A stretch of DNA of 64,000 nucleotides from Deefgea piscis (GCF_013284055.1 NZ_CP054143.1:496001-560000); one strand, 5' to 3'. Shown: positions 46,224 to 56,500, numbered from the stretch's first letter. Made by a program: numbers and translations. Notes: a model not told the origin generated them from the letters alone.

Positions 46224-48209
46224 TCAGTTATGTTGATTTTCGGCGGTGCTCATATCACCATCGACGTCGTTATTGCGCGCTTTTTCTCGTTGCACGGCAT
46301 AAAACTTTTGCACATTGGCCAAGTCGCGCGAGCGATACATCGGCGGCAGGCTTTTCCAAATCATTTTGCCGTATTGTTTTTCAACGAGGCGCGAATCGGC
46401 AATCATTAAAATGCCAATGTCGCTCTCATCACGAATTAAGCGCCCTGCGCCTTGCTTGAGCGTAATGGTGGCATTGGGCAGTTGATAATCCATAAACGGG
46501 CTGCGCCCGGCTTTGGTCAGCTGCTCCATTCTGGCTGAAAGCACCGGATCATCGGGCGGCGAAAACGGTAATTTATCAATCACCACCAAAGACAATTGCT
46601 CACCGCGCACGTCAATACCTTCCCAGAAGGTTTGGCTGGCCACCAAAATCGCATTCGGCTCTTTACGAAACTGATCGAGTAATTCAGTTCTCGAGCCGGT
46701 GCCTTGCAAAAACACCGGCCAATCTAAGCCAGCCGCTTTGAGTTTTTCAAGCAAGATTTCATGCGCTTCACGCATGGCGCGCAACGAGGTAAACAGCAAA
46801 AAAGCATGGCCCTGAGTGGTTTGCAATAAAGGCCAAGCTTTCTCAACCACTGCACGGGTATATTCCGCAGTATTAGGCTGGGGCATGTCTTGCGGCACAT
46901 ACAGCACAGCCTGCTGCTTGTAATCAAACGGGCTATCCCAGGTAGCGGTTTCGGCTGACCACAAACCTAATTCATGCTGAAAATGGGTAAAGTGATGATT
47001 CACCGCCAACGTCGCCGAGGCAAAAATCCAAGCGCGCGGATTGAGATTGACTTGTTTTTGGAATAAATCAGCGATATTGAGCGGGGTAATATGCAGCAAA
47101 AAACCATGCTGCGTCACATCGAGCCAATGCACGGTTTCGGCTGAATCTGATTTTTGCCATTTTTCGACTAAGGCCAACATTTCTGCCGCGCGTTTATAGC
47201 ACTTTTCTAGCCCTTCACCGCGCTCGGCTTGCTTGGCGAGTAATTCGGTTAAATGCTGAATATGCCCGGTCATTTCAACCAGCTGGCTAAAAAAGCTCGG
47301 GAATTTTTCTTTAAGCTCATGCTGCGGTAAGCGCACGGTGTCTTTAAAAATTAAACGCACATCTTTGACTGATTTTTCCAGCGCTTCGGCGGCATTGGGC
47401 AGCATGACAAAATCTTTGGCCACCACTAAAGCTTCGGCGCGCGCGTCACGCGCCAGCTCAATGATTTGCCCATTGGTCAGCGTATCGCCAAAAAACAGGC
47501 TAGCGACTTCAGGCAGCTGATGCGCTTCGTCAAAAATCACCGTATTACATGCCGGTAGTAATTCCCCTGCGCCTTCGTCTTTTAGCCACACATCGGCAAA
47601 AAACAAATGATGGTTCACCACCACAATATCGGCTTCTTGGGCGTCTTTACGCGCTTTGAGCACAAAGCATTCTTTGTGATTGGGGCAATCCTGCCCCAGG
47701 CAATTATCGCGCGTGCTAGTCACTTGCGCCCAAATCGGCGCGTCTTCGGCCACCCCAGGGCAAGCGGCTTTATCACCAGAGCCGGTGGTATTGGCGTAGC
47801 GTTTTACTTTTTGTAAATCGGCGATGTCTTCACGGCGCATAAAGCGCCCTTCATGCTCGGCACGCGCCAAATGGTAATGACACACATAATTGGAGCGCCC
47901 TTTGAGTAAGGCAATAATCGCCGGTACTTTGAGCACATCGCGAACGCTCGGTACGTCGCGATTAAACAACTGATCTTGCAAGGTTTTGGTGCCGGTTGAA
48001 ACAATCACTTTGCCACCCGACAAGAGTGCGGGTACTAAATAGGCAAAGGTTTTACCGGTGCCGGTGCCGGCCTCGGCAATCAATTGCCCACGCGCTTCAA
48101 TCGTGCGTTCAACCGCTTGCGCCATTTCTAGCTGGGGTTGACGCAATTTATAGCCGGGAAAAGCAGCACCAAACGGGCCGTCATCGGCAAAAACTTCTTC
48201 AAGAGTCAT
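46224..48209 (-). CDS. DinG/YoaA-type iron-sulfur DNA helicase
   Basis: A 661-residue XPD-type helicase. Walker A is AGTGTGKT (47-54), the DEAH box is in IFDEAHQLPE, and a four-cysteine cluster (first Cys in KAACPG, the other three in CLGQDCPNHKEC) matches the 4Fe-4S site between motifs I and II. Conserved C-terminal motifs (SQTFWEGIDVRGEQL, QGAGRLIRDESD) are intact. It fits YoaA/DinG-type enzymes acting in DNA repair or replication-block processing. Confidence 0.92.
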   Translation of the reverse strand: MTLEEVFADDGPFGAAFPGYKLRQPQLEMAQAVERTIEARGQLIAEAGTGTGKTFAYLVPALLSGGKVIVSTGTKTLQDQLFNRDVPSVRDVLKVPAIIALLKGRSNYVCHYHLARAEHEGRFMRREDIADLQKVKRYANTTGSGDKAACPGVAEDAPIWAQVTSTRDNCLGQDCPNHKECFVLKARKDAQEADIVVVNHHLFFADVWLKDEGAGELLPACNTVIFDEAHQLPEVASLFFGDTLTNGQIIELARDARAEALVVAKDFVMLPNAAEALEKSVKDVRLIFKDTVRLPQHELKEKFPSFFSQLVEMTGHIQHLTELLAKQAERGEGLEKCYKRAAEMLALVEKWQKSDSAETVHWLDVTQHGFLLHITPLNIADLFQKQVNLNPRAWIFASATLAVNHHFTHFQHELGLWSAETATWDSPFDYKQQAVLYVPQDMPQPNTAEYTRAVVEKAWPLLQTTQGHAFLLFTSLRAMREAHEILLEKLKAAGLDWPVFLQGTGSRTELLDQFRKEPNAILVASQTFWEGIDVRGEQLSLVVIDKLPFSPPDDPVLSARMEQLTKAGRSPFMDYQLPNATITLKQGAGRLIRDESDIGILMIADSRLVEKQYGKMIWKSLPPMYRSRDLANVQKFYAVQREKARNNDVDGDMSTAENQHN

Positions 48210-48301
48210 GGAAAGCTCAAAACATCGGATGATCGATTGTACCGTAGCTAGGCGCTGCTGACGCTTGAATCAACGTGGTCAATTTCAATATGGCATCGGG
48301 C

Positions 48302-48330
48302 AAAAAAAAAGCCCCGCACGCGGCGGGGCC
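48302..48330 (-). terminator. Rho-independent terminator, minus strand
   Basis: GCCCCGC / GCGGGGC stem with a run of nine T on the minus strand, about 140 bases after the SDR stop and before dinG; presumably ends the SDR transcript. Confidence 0.85.
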
Positions 48331-48467
48331 AATCAATACAGGGAGAGATGAAAAACACAATACACATCGCATTAGCGCAGATCTTTCAACCTAAACCAAC
48401 ACAATCTATCGCATTGCTCACTACCCTTGTTCAGAGTGCCGCTATTGGCAAAAGTTCAGCACAAGTG

Positions 48468-49229
48468 TTAATTTTTTTGCGCTTGAAAAAACACCACTTG
48501 GCCAGATTGACCGGTGCTATTGCCGCCTAATAAATACGCCATCGCCGGGAATAAATCACTGGCTTGGGGTAGATTCTCAGCCGATTCTGCCGGATGCGTT
48601 GCCAAACGGAATGGCGATTGAATCGGGCCGGGCACCAGTAAATTAATCCGTACATTCGGGATGTTTTCCCATTCGGCAGCGGCAATTTCAACCCAGTTTT
48701 TTTGCCCAGCTTTACTCACGCTAAAACCGCCCCAATACGCATTGGGCTCAAAGGCATGGGTTTCACCCAAAACCAATACCGCGGCATCGGGCGATTGCTG
48801 CAACAGCGGAAACAACGCCCGCGTCATCGCAAATGGCGCCGCCACATTCACGCGGAACATATCCACCCATTCATCCAGCTTTTGATTAGCCAGTGGCGAC
48901 AAATGATTAAAACCATTGGCGCAATGCAAAATGCCGTCTAGACGACCAAATTCTTTTTGGATGAGTACGCCCAATTGATTGAGCTCAGCTTCACCCATTT
49001 TGGCTAAATCAAGCGGTACAGCCGCAGGCTGCGGCCCGCCAGCCGCTTCGATGGCATCGTAAGTACGGCTGAGTTTTTTTTCGTTACGGCCCAATAAAAT
49101 AATCGTCGCGCCGAGTTTGGCCAGCTCAATAGCGGCCATTGCGCCCAAGCCCTGACCGGCTCCGGTAACGAGAATTACTCGATCTTTAAATGCATCTGCT
49201 GCAATGCTTGCTGATTTCCAATCTGCCAT
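48468..49229 (-). CDS. SDR-family (YciK-like) oxidoreductase lacking catalytic residues
   Basis: A 253-residue short-chain dehydrogenase-fold protein. The NAD(P) motif TGAGQGLG (about 22-29) and the CANG motif are good. At the active site, however, the usual Ser is absent (LVLGETHAF) and the YxxxK motif reads FSVSK, that is Phe replaces the catalytic Tyr while Lys is kept. It most resembles the YciK branch, so it probably has lost or altered oxidoreductase activity. It stands alone with a terminator after it. Confidence 0.85.
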   Translation of the reverse strand: MADWKSASIAADAFKDRVILVTGAGQGLGAMAAIELAKLGATIILLGRNEKKLSRTYDAIEAAGGPQPAAVPLDLAKMGEAELNQLGVLIQKEFGRLDGILHCANGFNHLSPLANQKLDEWVDMFRVNVAAPFAMTRALFPLLQQSPDAAVLVLGETHAFEPNAYWGGFSVSKAGQKNWVEIAAAEWENIPNVRINLLVPGPIQSPFRLATHPAESAENLPQASDLFPAMAYLLGGNSTGQSGQVVFFQAQKN

Positions 49230-49433
49230 TTTTTATTCCTAATCATCAGCCAAACGGCTTGAAGTGTGATTACTTAAAGTGCTACTTAATTCGCCAGCGG
49301 CGCACCGAAAAATACACTGAGATCTCGGCTCATCGTTGCAATCAATTCCGCCGAAGTGGGCCTAGGCCGACCGCGGCAAATTCATCATGGATTGTTAGCG
49401 TGGGGTTGACGCTCGCTTTATTCGCGCGACAAT

Positions 49434-50798
49434 CTAGCGTTGCAAATACAGCAAGCATTGCTGCGCCGCTTTAACGCCACTACGCACCGCGCCTTCGAGC
49501 GTCGCGGGGTATTCACCGCGCCCTTGTCCGGCTAAATCAGCGGTAAAATCCCCCGCCAAAAATAAACCCGCAATATCGGTCTTATTGTCAGGCCGAAGCA
49601 AGTCGGGCGTACAGGCAAACGTCGCACGTTTTTCACTAATGACTTGTTGGCGCAACACTAAATCGGGCAGGCCTAAGCGCTGATGCAATTCAGCTTGCAC
49701 GGCTGTAGCTAATTCATCATGACTTAAGCCGCTATGCAGCCCTTCGCTAGAAATCACCACCGCAATCAAACCATGCTGGCCGTGACTCACACCGCGATCA
49801 AACACCCATTGCGAATACGCATCAGCCAAACCGAGCATCGGCGTAGCCAGTTTAATCTCGGCGGCATATTGCAAATACACCGTCACAATCGGCTGATATT
49901 GCCAAGCGGCTAACTGCGCGCTTAAGGCATTGAGCGCCGGTAATGATGGCAAAATATTCGCCGCTTGATGCGGTGGCGTGGCACAAATCACCGCGTCAAA
50001 TCGCTCACTATCATCCAGCAAAAAACCTTGGGTATCTATCGATATCCCTTTTACCCTATGGCCCAGCTTTAAATACCCAGCATGCTGCTCAATATACTGC
50101 GCCGCAGGCTCAGGAAATAACTGACTAAAATCACAACGCGGCAACAATAAATCAGACGCAGCGCGGGCGCCACCCAAACTATCGCGCAACACATTAAGCA
50201 GCACTTGGGCACTGGCCAGCTCCAGCGGTGTATTCAGCGCCGCCAAGGTCAACGGCGACCAAAATTTAGCGATCAAACTCGCCGGTTGCCGCTCATTGCT
50301 TAGCCACTGCGCCACGCTGATGTCTTGCGCTAAACGCCAGCGCCGCCATTTGCTGATCTGAATGGTGCGAATTAAGGCCCAACGCTCAGACCACGATAAG
50401 CCTTTGGCCAACAATAAACCCACGGCCAAATGCAAGGGTGCTGGCAACCGTGGGCAGGCTAATACAAAATCGGGATCGACTTGTAAACGCATCGGCAAGC
50501 GCAAAAAAACGCGAGATAAATCCACGCCGCATTGCGCCATTAAACGCAATAATTCGCTATAGCCACCAATCAATAAATGCTGGCCATTATCCACGGCGCT
50601 ATCCCCAACCAGATGACTACGCGCAACGCGGCGCGCACGGCCACCGAGCACTTTGCCGGCCTCAAACACCGTGACCGATACCCCCGCCGCAGCTAACTCC
50701 ACCGCCGCCGCCATACCCGCATAACCGCCGCCAATAATAGCAACGGTTTTCACCCCAGGATGATGCTTTGCACTAGTTACGCTCAAGCAAACCACCAT
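49434..50798 (-). CDS. hpnE: Hydroxysqualene dehydroxylase HpnE
   Basis: A 454-residue FAD-dependent amine-oxidase/phytoene-desaturase-like enzyme converting hydroxysqualene to squalene. FAD-binding GGGYAGMAAA is near the N-terminus and the C-terminal LFLAGDFTADLAGQGRGEYPATLEGAVRSG shows the second FAD contact (core GDFTADLAGQG). The start overlaps the end of hpnD by 16 bases (ATG at 50798; TTG at 50807 and GTG at 50753 are alternatives). Confidence 0.88.
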   Translation of the reverse strand: MVVCLSVTSAKHHPGVKTVAIIGGGYAGMAAAVELAAAGVSVTVFEAGKVLGGRARRVARSHLVGDSAVDNGQHLLIGGYSELLRLMAQCGVDLSRVFLRLPMRLQVDPDFVLACPRLPAPLHLAVGLLLAKGLSWSERWALIRTIQISKWRRWRLAQDISVAQWLSNERQPASLIAKFWSPLTLAALNTPLELASAQVLLNVLRDSLGGARAASDLLLPRCDFSQLFPEPAAQYIEQHAGYLKLGHRVKGISIDTQGFLLDDSERFDAVICATPPHQAANILPSLPALNALSAQLAAWQYQPIVTVYLQYAAEIKLATPMLGLADAYSQWVFDRGVSHGQHGLIAVVISSEGLHSGLSHDELATAVQAELHQRLGLPDLVLRQQVISEKRATFACTPDLLRPDNKTDIAGLFLAGDFTADLAGQGRGEYPATLEGAVRSGVKAAQQCLLYLQR

Positions 50799-51619
50799 GT
50801 TTTCCAAGCCAGCCAGAGCTTGCGGATGGGGGTGAGTTTGATGCGTTGATTGAGTACTTTTTGCGCGCCATCGGCGCGAATTTCGGCCAAGGTAGCGCGG
50901 TAAATCGCCGCCATCACCAAGCCAGTACGCTGACTTTTTTTATCGCACTCAGGTAATAAAGCGATGGCTTGATCGTAATATTGTTCGGCACGATCAATTT
51001 GGAAATTCATTAAGGCTTTAAATTCAGCCGTTTCACGGTAATTCATAATGTCGGCAGCGGGCACATTAAAGCGCTGCAATTCATCCACCGGTAAATAAAT
51101 CCGGCCGCGGCGGGCGTCTTCACCGACGTCGCGAATAATATTGGTCAACTGAAAAGCAATGCCTAAATCATGCGCGTATTTTAAGGTTTTACGATCAGTA
51201 AAACCAAAAATCATCGCCGCCAATTGCCCAACTACGCTGGCAACGCGATAGCAATAAAGATGCAAATCTTTAAAGCTGTTATAACGCGCCTGATTTAAAT
51301 CCATTTCCATGCCATCGATAATTTCAAGCAGCAATTCACGCGGTAAATCATAGGCTTGGACCGCTGGCCACAATGATTGAGTTACCGGATGTTGCGGCGA
51401 GCCGGCATACATTTGGTCAACTTCATTGCGCCACCATGCCAACGTCGTCCGCGCAACGCCTTCGTCACTGATTTCGTCGACCACGTCGTCCACTTCACGA
51501 CAAAATGCATACAAAGCGGTAATGGCAATGCGCTTTTCTGGACTTAAAAAACGAAAGCTGTAATAAAAACTCGAGCCGCTTTTCGCCGCTTTATCTTCAC
51601 AATATTGATCTGGTGTCAC
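50783..51619 (-). CDS. hpnD: Presqualene diphosphate synthase HpnD
   Basis: A 278-residue squalene/phytoene-synthase family enzyme. Both aspartate-rich motifs are present (CREVDDVVDE and NIIRDVGEDARRGRIYLP). It joins two farnesyl diphosphates to presqualene diphosphate. The GTG at 51619 is chosen (GGA upstream, and MTPDQYCEDKAAKSGSSFYY is the usual start). HpnE follows with overlap; the usual third partner HpnC is not adjacent. Confidence 0.9.
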   Translation of the reverse strand: MTPDQYCEDKAAKSGSSFYYSFRFLSPEKRIAITALYAFCREVDDVVDEISDEGVARTTLAWWRNEVDQMYAGSPQHPVTQSLWPAVQAYDLPRELLLEIIDGMEMDLNQARYNSFKDLHLYCYRVASVVGQLAAMIFGFTDRKTLKYAHDLGIAFQLTNIIRDVGEDARRGRIYLPVDELQRFNVPAADIMNYRETAEFKALMNFQIDRAEQYYDQAIALLPECDKKSQRTGLVMAAIYRATLAEIRADGAQKVLNQRIKLTPIRKLWLAWKTWWFA

Positions 51620-51654
51620 AAGAAAATCCAATTCAAAAATAACTAAGTCACTGA

Positions 51655-51737
51655 GCAAAAGTTTTCGCGCAAAGCGCAAAGCCGCAGACAGTACACACGT
51701 ACGACAAGGCGAAGCAACGCTGCACGGAAACTTTTGC
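51655..51737. repeat. Small palindromic element (83 bp)
   Basis: GCAAAAGTTTTCG (51655-51667) and CGGAAACTTTTGC (51725-51737) are near-perfect inverted repeats around a spacer with AAAGCCGCAGACAGTACAC and a further TACGACAAGGCG. This resembles the small REP-like elements scattered in betaproteobacteria. Confidence 0.65.
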
Positions 51738-51787
51738 CTGACTACTTAATCTGTTGCTGCCAACGATTGATGCGCTGGCCGCACAGT

Positions 51788-52429
51788 TTATTTGGTTTCA
51801 GGCAAAACTTGCCGCACTTCTCGCGTCACGCCCGAAGGGCCCGGAAAAGGTAAAAATAAGCTGCGGATCAACCAAGGCACGGCCGGATCGAGCACGTCAT
51901 TGAGGCTACGATTTCTGGCTCGTCCTTCATACAACTTGGCAAAATCGCCAGCAGCCAAGGCTTTACGATCCAAAATATCGACAAACACTTCGCGAGTGAA
52001 TAGCGTTTCATTGATGGTTTGCGAGCCGATAATCCCCGTTTCTGGGTAATAGCGCGGAATAAAGGCAATACCGCCACCGGTATTGATGCGCTGATAACTC
52101 ACTGAGTAACCAATCGTGCCCCAAATCGGCTGCTGGTAAGATGCATTTTTGCCGTCGTCAATTTGATAATCGAGCTGCACCAACCAATCAGCTAGCTTAG
52201 GATCGGTTTGCTGCACCAAGCCTTGGCGGCGTAATTCAGTCGCCAATAGGTTTTCAAAGTCATAGCGCGCCAAGCTTTGGTCATCGGCTTTGGGGCGATC
52301 AATGGCAAATACTTTACCGGCCATTGATGCAGGTAAATCATGGCGAACAGAGACTTGTGAAACAAAAGTATTGGCACAACCGGCCAGTAACATCAGGCCA
52401 ACCACAGCACTCCATCCGCGTAATTTCAT
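51788..52429 (-). CDS. DUF4136-type outer-membrane lipoprotein
   Basis: A 213-residue lipoprotein: lipobox LLAGC with lipidated Cys18, then a DUF4136-type beta-rich domain ([32 protein letters not shown]). The function is unknown. Its ATG overlaps the aroC stop (ATGA), so it is translationally coupled to aroC. Confidence 0.8.
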   Translation of the reverse strand: MKLRGWSAVVGLMLLAGCANTFVSQVSVRHDLPASMAGKVFAIDRPKADDQSLARYDFENLLATELRRQGLVQQTDPKLADWLVQLDYQIDDGKNASYQQPIWGTIGYSVSYQRINTGGGIAFIPRYYPETGIIGSQTINETLFTREVFVDILDRKALAAGDFAKLYEGRARNRSLNDVLDPAVPWLIRSLFLPFPGPSGVTREVRQVLPETK

Positions 52430-53529
52430 ACTTTGATACTCCCCGCAATTTGTGGTGTATTCACCACCACATCAGCACACTGCGCCCGGTGGCGTAAGGC
52501 ATGATCAATCAGCACCAAGGCCATCATCGCCTCGGCAATTGGCGTAGCACGAATGCCGACACAAGGGTCATGACGGCCGGTTGTGGCCATCATCACTGGA
52601 TTGCCGTCTTTATCAATCGAGCGCCGCTCTTGTGCAATACTTGAGGTGGGTTTAACCGCCAAGTTGACAGTAATCGCTTGCCCTGTAGAGATACCCCCCA
52701 AGATACCGCCAGCATGATTACTAGCAAAACCTTGTGGTGTTAACTCATCACAATGCTCAGAACCGCGCTGAGCGATGCTGGCAAAACCCGCGCCAATCTC
52801 AACACCTTTAACGGCATTGATATTCATCATCGCAAAAGCAATATCGGCATCGAGTCGATCATAAACCGGTTCACCCCAACCAACGGGGACGTTTTCGGCG
52901 ACAACCGAAATTTGTGCGCCAACCGAATCGCGCTCTTTGCGAATCGCATCCATATAGTCTTCAAGTTCCGGAACAATGGCATTATTGGGTGCAAAAAATG
53001 CATTTTCAGCCACCTGATCCCAGCTAACAAATGGAATGTCAATTTCACCGAGCTTACTCATATAGCCGCGAATTTCAACACCATAGCGCTCTTTGAGCCA
53101 TTTTTTAGCAATGGCGCCCGCTGCAACGCGCACCGCGGTTTCGCGCGCTGAAGAGCGGCCACCACCACGTGGATCGCGAATGCCATATTTATGCCAATAG
53201 GTGTAATCAGCATGGCCCGGACGGAAAGTTTCAACAATTTTGCCGTAATCTTGACTGCGCTGATCTTGGTTGCGAATCAATAAGGCAATTGGCGTACCCG
53301 TGGTTTTACCCTCATACACCCCCGACAAAATCTCGACCGTATCGGGCTCTTTGCGCTGCGTAACGTGACGGCTGGTGCCCGGCTTACGACGATCCAGTTC
53401 CAACTGAATATCCGCCTCAGACAGCGCCATTCCTGGTGGGCAGCCATCAACAATGCAGCCAATCCCTGCGCCGTGGCTTTCACCAAACGACGTTACGGTA
53501 AACAATAAACCAATAGAATTGCCTGACAT
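52426..53529 (-). CDS. aroC: Chorismate synthase AroC
   Basis: A 367-residue enzyme making chorismate from EPSP with reduced FMN. Motifs: [20 protein letters not shown] (N-terminal), [21 protein letters not shown] (core [12 protein letters not shown]) and [11 protein letters not shown], and the C-terminal [17 protein letters not shown] (core [10 protein letters not shown]). Length is normal. Confidence 0.97.
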   Translation of the reverse strand: MSGNSIGLLFTVTSFGESHGAGIGCIVDGCPPGMALSEADIQLELDRRKPGTSRHVTQRKEPDTVEILSGVYEGKTTGTPIALLIRNQDQRSQDYGKIVETFRPGHADYTYWHKYGIRDPRGGGRSSARETAVRVAAGAIAKKWLKERYGVEIRGYMSKLGEIDIPFVSWDQVAENAFFAPNNAIVPELEDYMDAIRKERDSVGAQISVVAENVPVGWGEPVYDRLDADIAFAMMNINAVKGVEIGAGFASIAQRGSEHCDELTPQGFASNHAGGILGGISTGQAITVNLAVKPTSSIAQERRSIDKDGNPVMMATTGRHDPCVGIRATPIAEAMMALVLIDHALRHRAQCADVVVNTPQIAGSIKV

Positions 53530-53624
53530 TGCCCGCCCCTAACTCAAAATGAATTTATTGCTGCAATTTTACCACGCGCATGCCGGATTGCCGTTGACTC
53601 TGCATACGGAAGTTTTATTCAGGC

Positions 53625-53656
53625 TAAAAAAAACCGCCCAAACACTGTTTGAGCGG
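53625..53656 (-). terminator. Terminator after the first porin gene
   Basis: On the minus strand: CCGCTCAAACA / TTTGGGCGG stem and a run of eight T, 32 bases after the porin stop. Confidence 0.82.
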
Positions 53657-53688
53657 CTCAAGTTCAAGCGGTAAAACTTTAAATTCAA

Positions 53689-54774
53689 TTAAAAATCAGT
53701 ACGTACGCCCACTGAGAACAAATCAGCGCTTTGGCCATTGTTTAATACATAGCCTGATTCAGTGGTGAAATTAGCGTTTTTATCGTTATTCACTTTAGTA
53801 TATGTTGCATAAACTTTGCTGCGTTTTGATAAATTATACGAAGCCGCAACCGAAACTTGATCAGCGCCAGAATCATTTAATGTTTCTACATCACCAGCTT
53901 GTACATACGATAGCAAGAAATTTAATTTCTCATATTTATACGAACCGGCAATGGCATAACTATCTTGAGTGCGTGATTGCTTGCCATCATCACGATCTAC
54001 TTGTTCCCAAGTTAAACCTAGACCGAAATCCATATATTTAACATTACCGCCAACCATAAAGCCGCTAATGCTTGAACCATTCGCAGTGCCAACTGGGGTA
54101 ATTTTTGATGAGGTATAGCTAGATGTTTGATCTTTGCCCATTGAATATGAGGCACCGACGTTAAACATATCATTTTTCCAATAGCCACCGATTTGATATG
54201 TTGATGCATCGTAAGTCGCTGTTTTTTCGCCAATGGTATACGACGCATTCGCATTAAAACCGCTAAAATTAGGTGTTTCGTAATAAATAACCGAGCCTGA
54301 ACGAGCGCCTAAACGACGCAACAATTGGCCATCGCCCAAATAACCTGATGTATCATTCATTTCGCCTTCAATTGTTGGCGCAATGTTTTTGTATAAGTTT
54401 TTATAGGCATTATCCATTTTACCAAAGCGGGCAAAACCGTAATCACCTTTATAGCCGATATAGGTATCACGTGAGCCCCATACTGAACCAGCTTCTTTAT
54501 TGTATGGATCGCCAACGCGGAAACGGCTTTCTAAAACCCAAACCAAATCACCACCGATATCTAATTTATCGACACCAGAAAAACGGATACGTGAACTTTG
54601 ATCAGCTAATTGGGTTTTATTACCGCCATCATTTTTAGAACCGGCTTTAACACCAACTTGATCCGGGCTAAGATATTCCATCGCAGTACGAACACTACCG
54701 CTAATGGTCACTTCAGCAGAAGCTAATGGTGCTAACAAAGCAGCAGCAATAGAAAGGGCAATAATTTTGCTCAT
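53689..54774 (-). CDS. Gram-negative porin, type 1
   Basis: A 361-residue outer-membrane beta-barrel porin of the trimeric betaproteobacterial class. The signal peptide (about 1-20, ending ASA) is followed by a barrel with amphipathic strands and loops (FARFGKMDNAYKNLY, FSGFNANASY), ending in the aromatic F (GVRTDF). It differs clearly from the two porins upstream. The substrate is unknown. Confidence 0.92.
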   Translation of the reverse strand: MSKIIALSIAAALLAPLASAEVTISGSVRTAMEYLSPDQVGVKAGSKNDGGNKTQLADQSSRIRFSGVDKLDIGGDLVWVLESRFRVGDPYNKEAGSVWGSRDTYIGYKGDYGFARFGKMDNAYKNLYKNIAPTIEGEMNDTSGYLGDGQLLRRLGARSGSVIYYETPNFSGFNANASYTIGEKTATYDASTYQIGGYWKNDMFNVGASYSMGKDQTSSYTSSKITPVGTANGSSISGFMVGGNVKYMDFGLGLTWEQVDRDDGKQSRTQDSYAIAGSYKYEKLNFLLSYVQAGDVETLNDSGADQVSVAASYNLSKRSKVYATYTKVNNDKNANFTTESGYVLNNGQSADLFSVGVRTDF

Positions 54775-55258
54775 ATCGATTTAACTCTTATAAAAGGGAT
54801 ATTAAAATAAGTAAAAAATTGTTTTAACTCGTCAATGTAATTCTAGTGATGAGTTTAATTTTTTATATCTAAATATTAGCAGCTTCAAGTTACCAATATA
54901 TGACAAACCGATAAAAGTACCCCTAAATCAGCCTCTCGTGTTGCAAGCTTTCCACTTCGAGTAAACCCTAGGTTTAAATCAATTCATTTTTATTCAATCG
55001 TACTGTATTCATTTTAAACTCTAGTTTCGACAATCGACCCAATAATAACTTGCTACTTATCACGATAGCGTGGTTTGCATTAACCCATGGCCAATTGCAG
55101 CGACTATAGGCAATACTTTCATGAGCAAGCCCACGCTTACAATTTGTGCTAACTCATCAGCTCATTTCATAATGAATACACTGTAACTTAATTCAATTAA
55201 ATAAAAAAAGGCAGCCTAAGCTGCCTTTCTTTTATCTATCGATGATTAAATCAATCGA
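54775..55258. other. Intergenic region between two porin genes
   Basis: These 484 bases carry the terminator of the next porin (55203-55231) and the promoter region of the first. On the minus strand a TTGACG lies about 60 bases before the porin start with a weak AT-rich -10. No other feature is seen. Confidence 0.5.
55203..55231 (-). terminator. Terminator after the second porin gene
   Basis: On the minus strand: AAAGGCAGC / GCTGCCTTT with a 4-base loop and a T run. Confidence 0.88.
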
Positions 55259-56335
55259 TTAGAAGCCTGTCCAAGTACCAACAAGAACGCGCAATGTGTC
55301 GTCAGTTTTGTAGCCAGCAGAGCCGTCAACTTTGAAAGCTTGAGTGTCTTTGCCGTACATGTGGTAACGAGCTTGCAAGAATGCGCCAGTGTTTTTGCTC
55401 AAGCTGTAATCCCATTGACCTGAAATTTGCTGAACGCTGTTGTCAAGGTCTTTACCGTTGTATTTACCATCCAACACTTCTTGCCAGCCCAAGCTGAAGG
55501 CATTTTTGCCTGCAGAGTAAGTACCGCCAACCAAGTATTGGTTAACTTCTAGCTTGTTGCCTTCTGCTTTCCAAGTATTGTTTTTGTACAATGCTTTCAC
55601 AGAGAAGTCGCCGAACGAGCCACGAGCACCAACAAAGTACATGTCAGTAGATGCGCCGTTTACTGCGTCAGTTGCTTGGATTACATCACCAGAACCACCG
55701 GCACCGATTGGAGCTTGACCAAAAAGCGCATCGTTATGACGTTGCCATCCAGCATTCACTGCTACTGGACCAAACGCGCCATTAACACCGATGTCATAAC
55801 CGTTAGTTAATGTATTAGCTGCTTTGCCAGTACCTTTAGAACCAGTGTCAGCACCGATTTTGTATTGAGCAGTGAAGTTAAAGCCGCCGAAATCTGGAGA
55901 GAAGTAAGTAATTGCATCTTTCCATTTGTCGTTCACAGCACCGAAGTCAGCGCTCAAGTTGCCTTGTGCTTTAGAACCGTAAGGCCAGTCAAGAGTCAAG
56001 TAAGCGTTGGTAAATTGAGTACCGAAACGCAACTCACCCCAGTTACCAGCGTAACCGATCCAAGCTTCACGACCGCCCCAACCGTCATAACGCCAGTCAG
56101 TTGCCACTTTTTGAGCTAGGCGCCATTTCAAAGTGTCGCCGTTGTCTAATTTATCTTTACCATCAACGTTAACAACGATGGCGATTTCTTCAGCCAAAGT
56201 TGTACCTTGAGCAGCAGCTTGGTTAGTACGTACGAACAGGTCCATTTCAGCAGAACCGTTGATAGACACTTCAGCAAAAGCTGGGGCAGAAACAGCAGCA
56301 GCGATAGCTGCAACCATAAGAACGCGCTTGAACAT
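55259..56335 (-). CDS. Gram-negative porin, type 2
   Basis: A 358-residue porin with signal peptide ending AFA and a C-terminal GTWTGF. It is a close relative of the next gene (shared phrases EIAIVVNVDGKDKLD, LKWRLAQKVATD, REAWIGY, LDWPYG, ISY/ITYFSP). Outer-membrane diffusion of small hydrophilic solutes is the family role; a chitooligosaccharide or sugar preference is conceivable but not shown. Confidence 0.92.
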   Translation of the reverse strand: MFKRVLMVAAIAAAVSAPAFAEVSINGSAEMDLFVRTNQAAAQGTTLAEEIAIVVNVDGKDKLDNGDTLKWRLAQKVATDWRYDGWGGREAWIGYAGNWGELRFGTQFTNAYLTLDWPYGSKAQGNLSADFGAVNDKWKDAITYFSPDFGGFNFTAQYKIGADTGSKGTGKAANTLTNGYDIGVNGAFGPVAVNAGWQRHNDALFGQAPIGAGGSGDVIQATDAVNGASTDMYFVGARGSFGDFSVKALYKNNTWKAEGNKLEVNQYLVGGTYSAGKNAFSLGWQEVLDGKYNGKDLDNSVQQISGQWDYSLSKNTGAFLQARYHMYGKDTQAFKVDGSAGYKTDDTLRVLVGTWTGF

Positions 56336-56428
56336 TTATTATTCTCCAAAAGATACGAGAGTTAAGTTAAAACCACCGTAACAGCAGGCTACAACCTGAA
56401 CAATTGTTGCCACTGCTTTACAGACTCG

Positions 56429-56457
56429 AGAATACTCACTGTTTATAGGCAAAGCAA
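56429..56457 (-). promoter_or_regulatory. Promoter of the type 2 porin
   Basis: On the minus strand: TTGCTT (56457-56452), 17-base spacer, TATTCT (56434-56429), giving a leader of about 85 nt. The -35 is imperfect. Confidence 0.45.
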
Positions 56458-56500
56458 AAACATGCCTATGCACTAACACAAACTGTATCTCGGATACAAC

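Noticed and set aside
48348-48530. 60-residue frame with an upstream GGGAGAG
   Set aside because: The ribosome site is too close to the ATG, and the frame runs into the oppositely oriented SDR gene.
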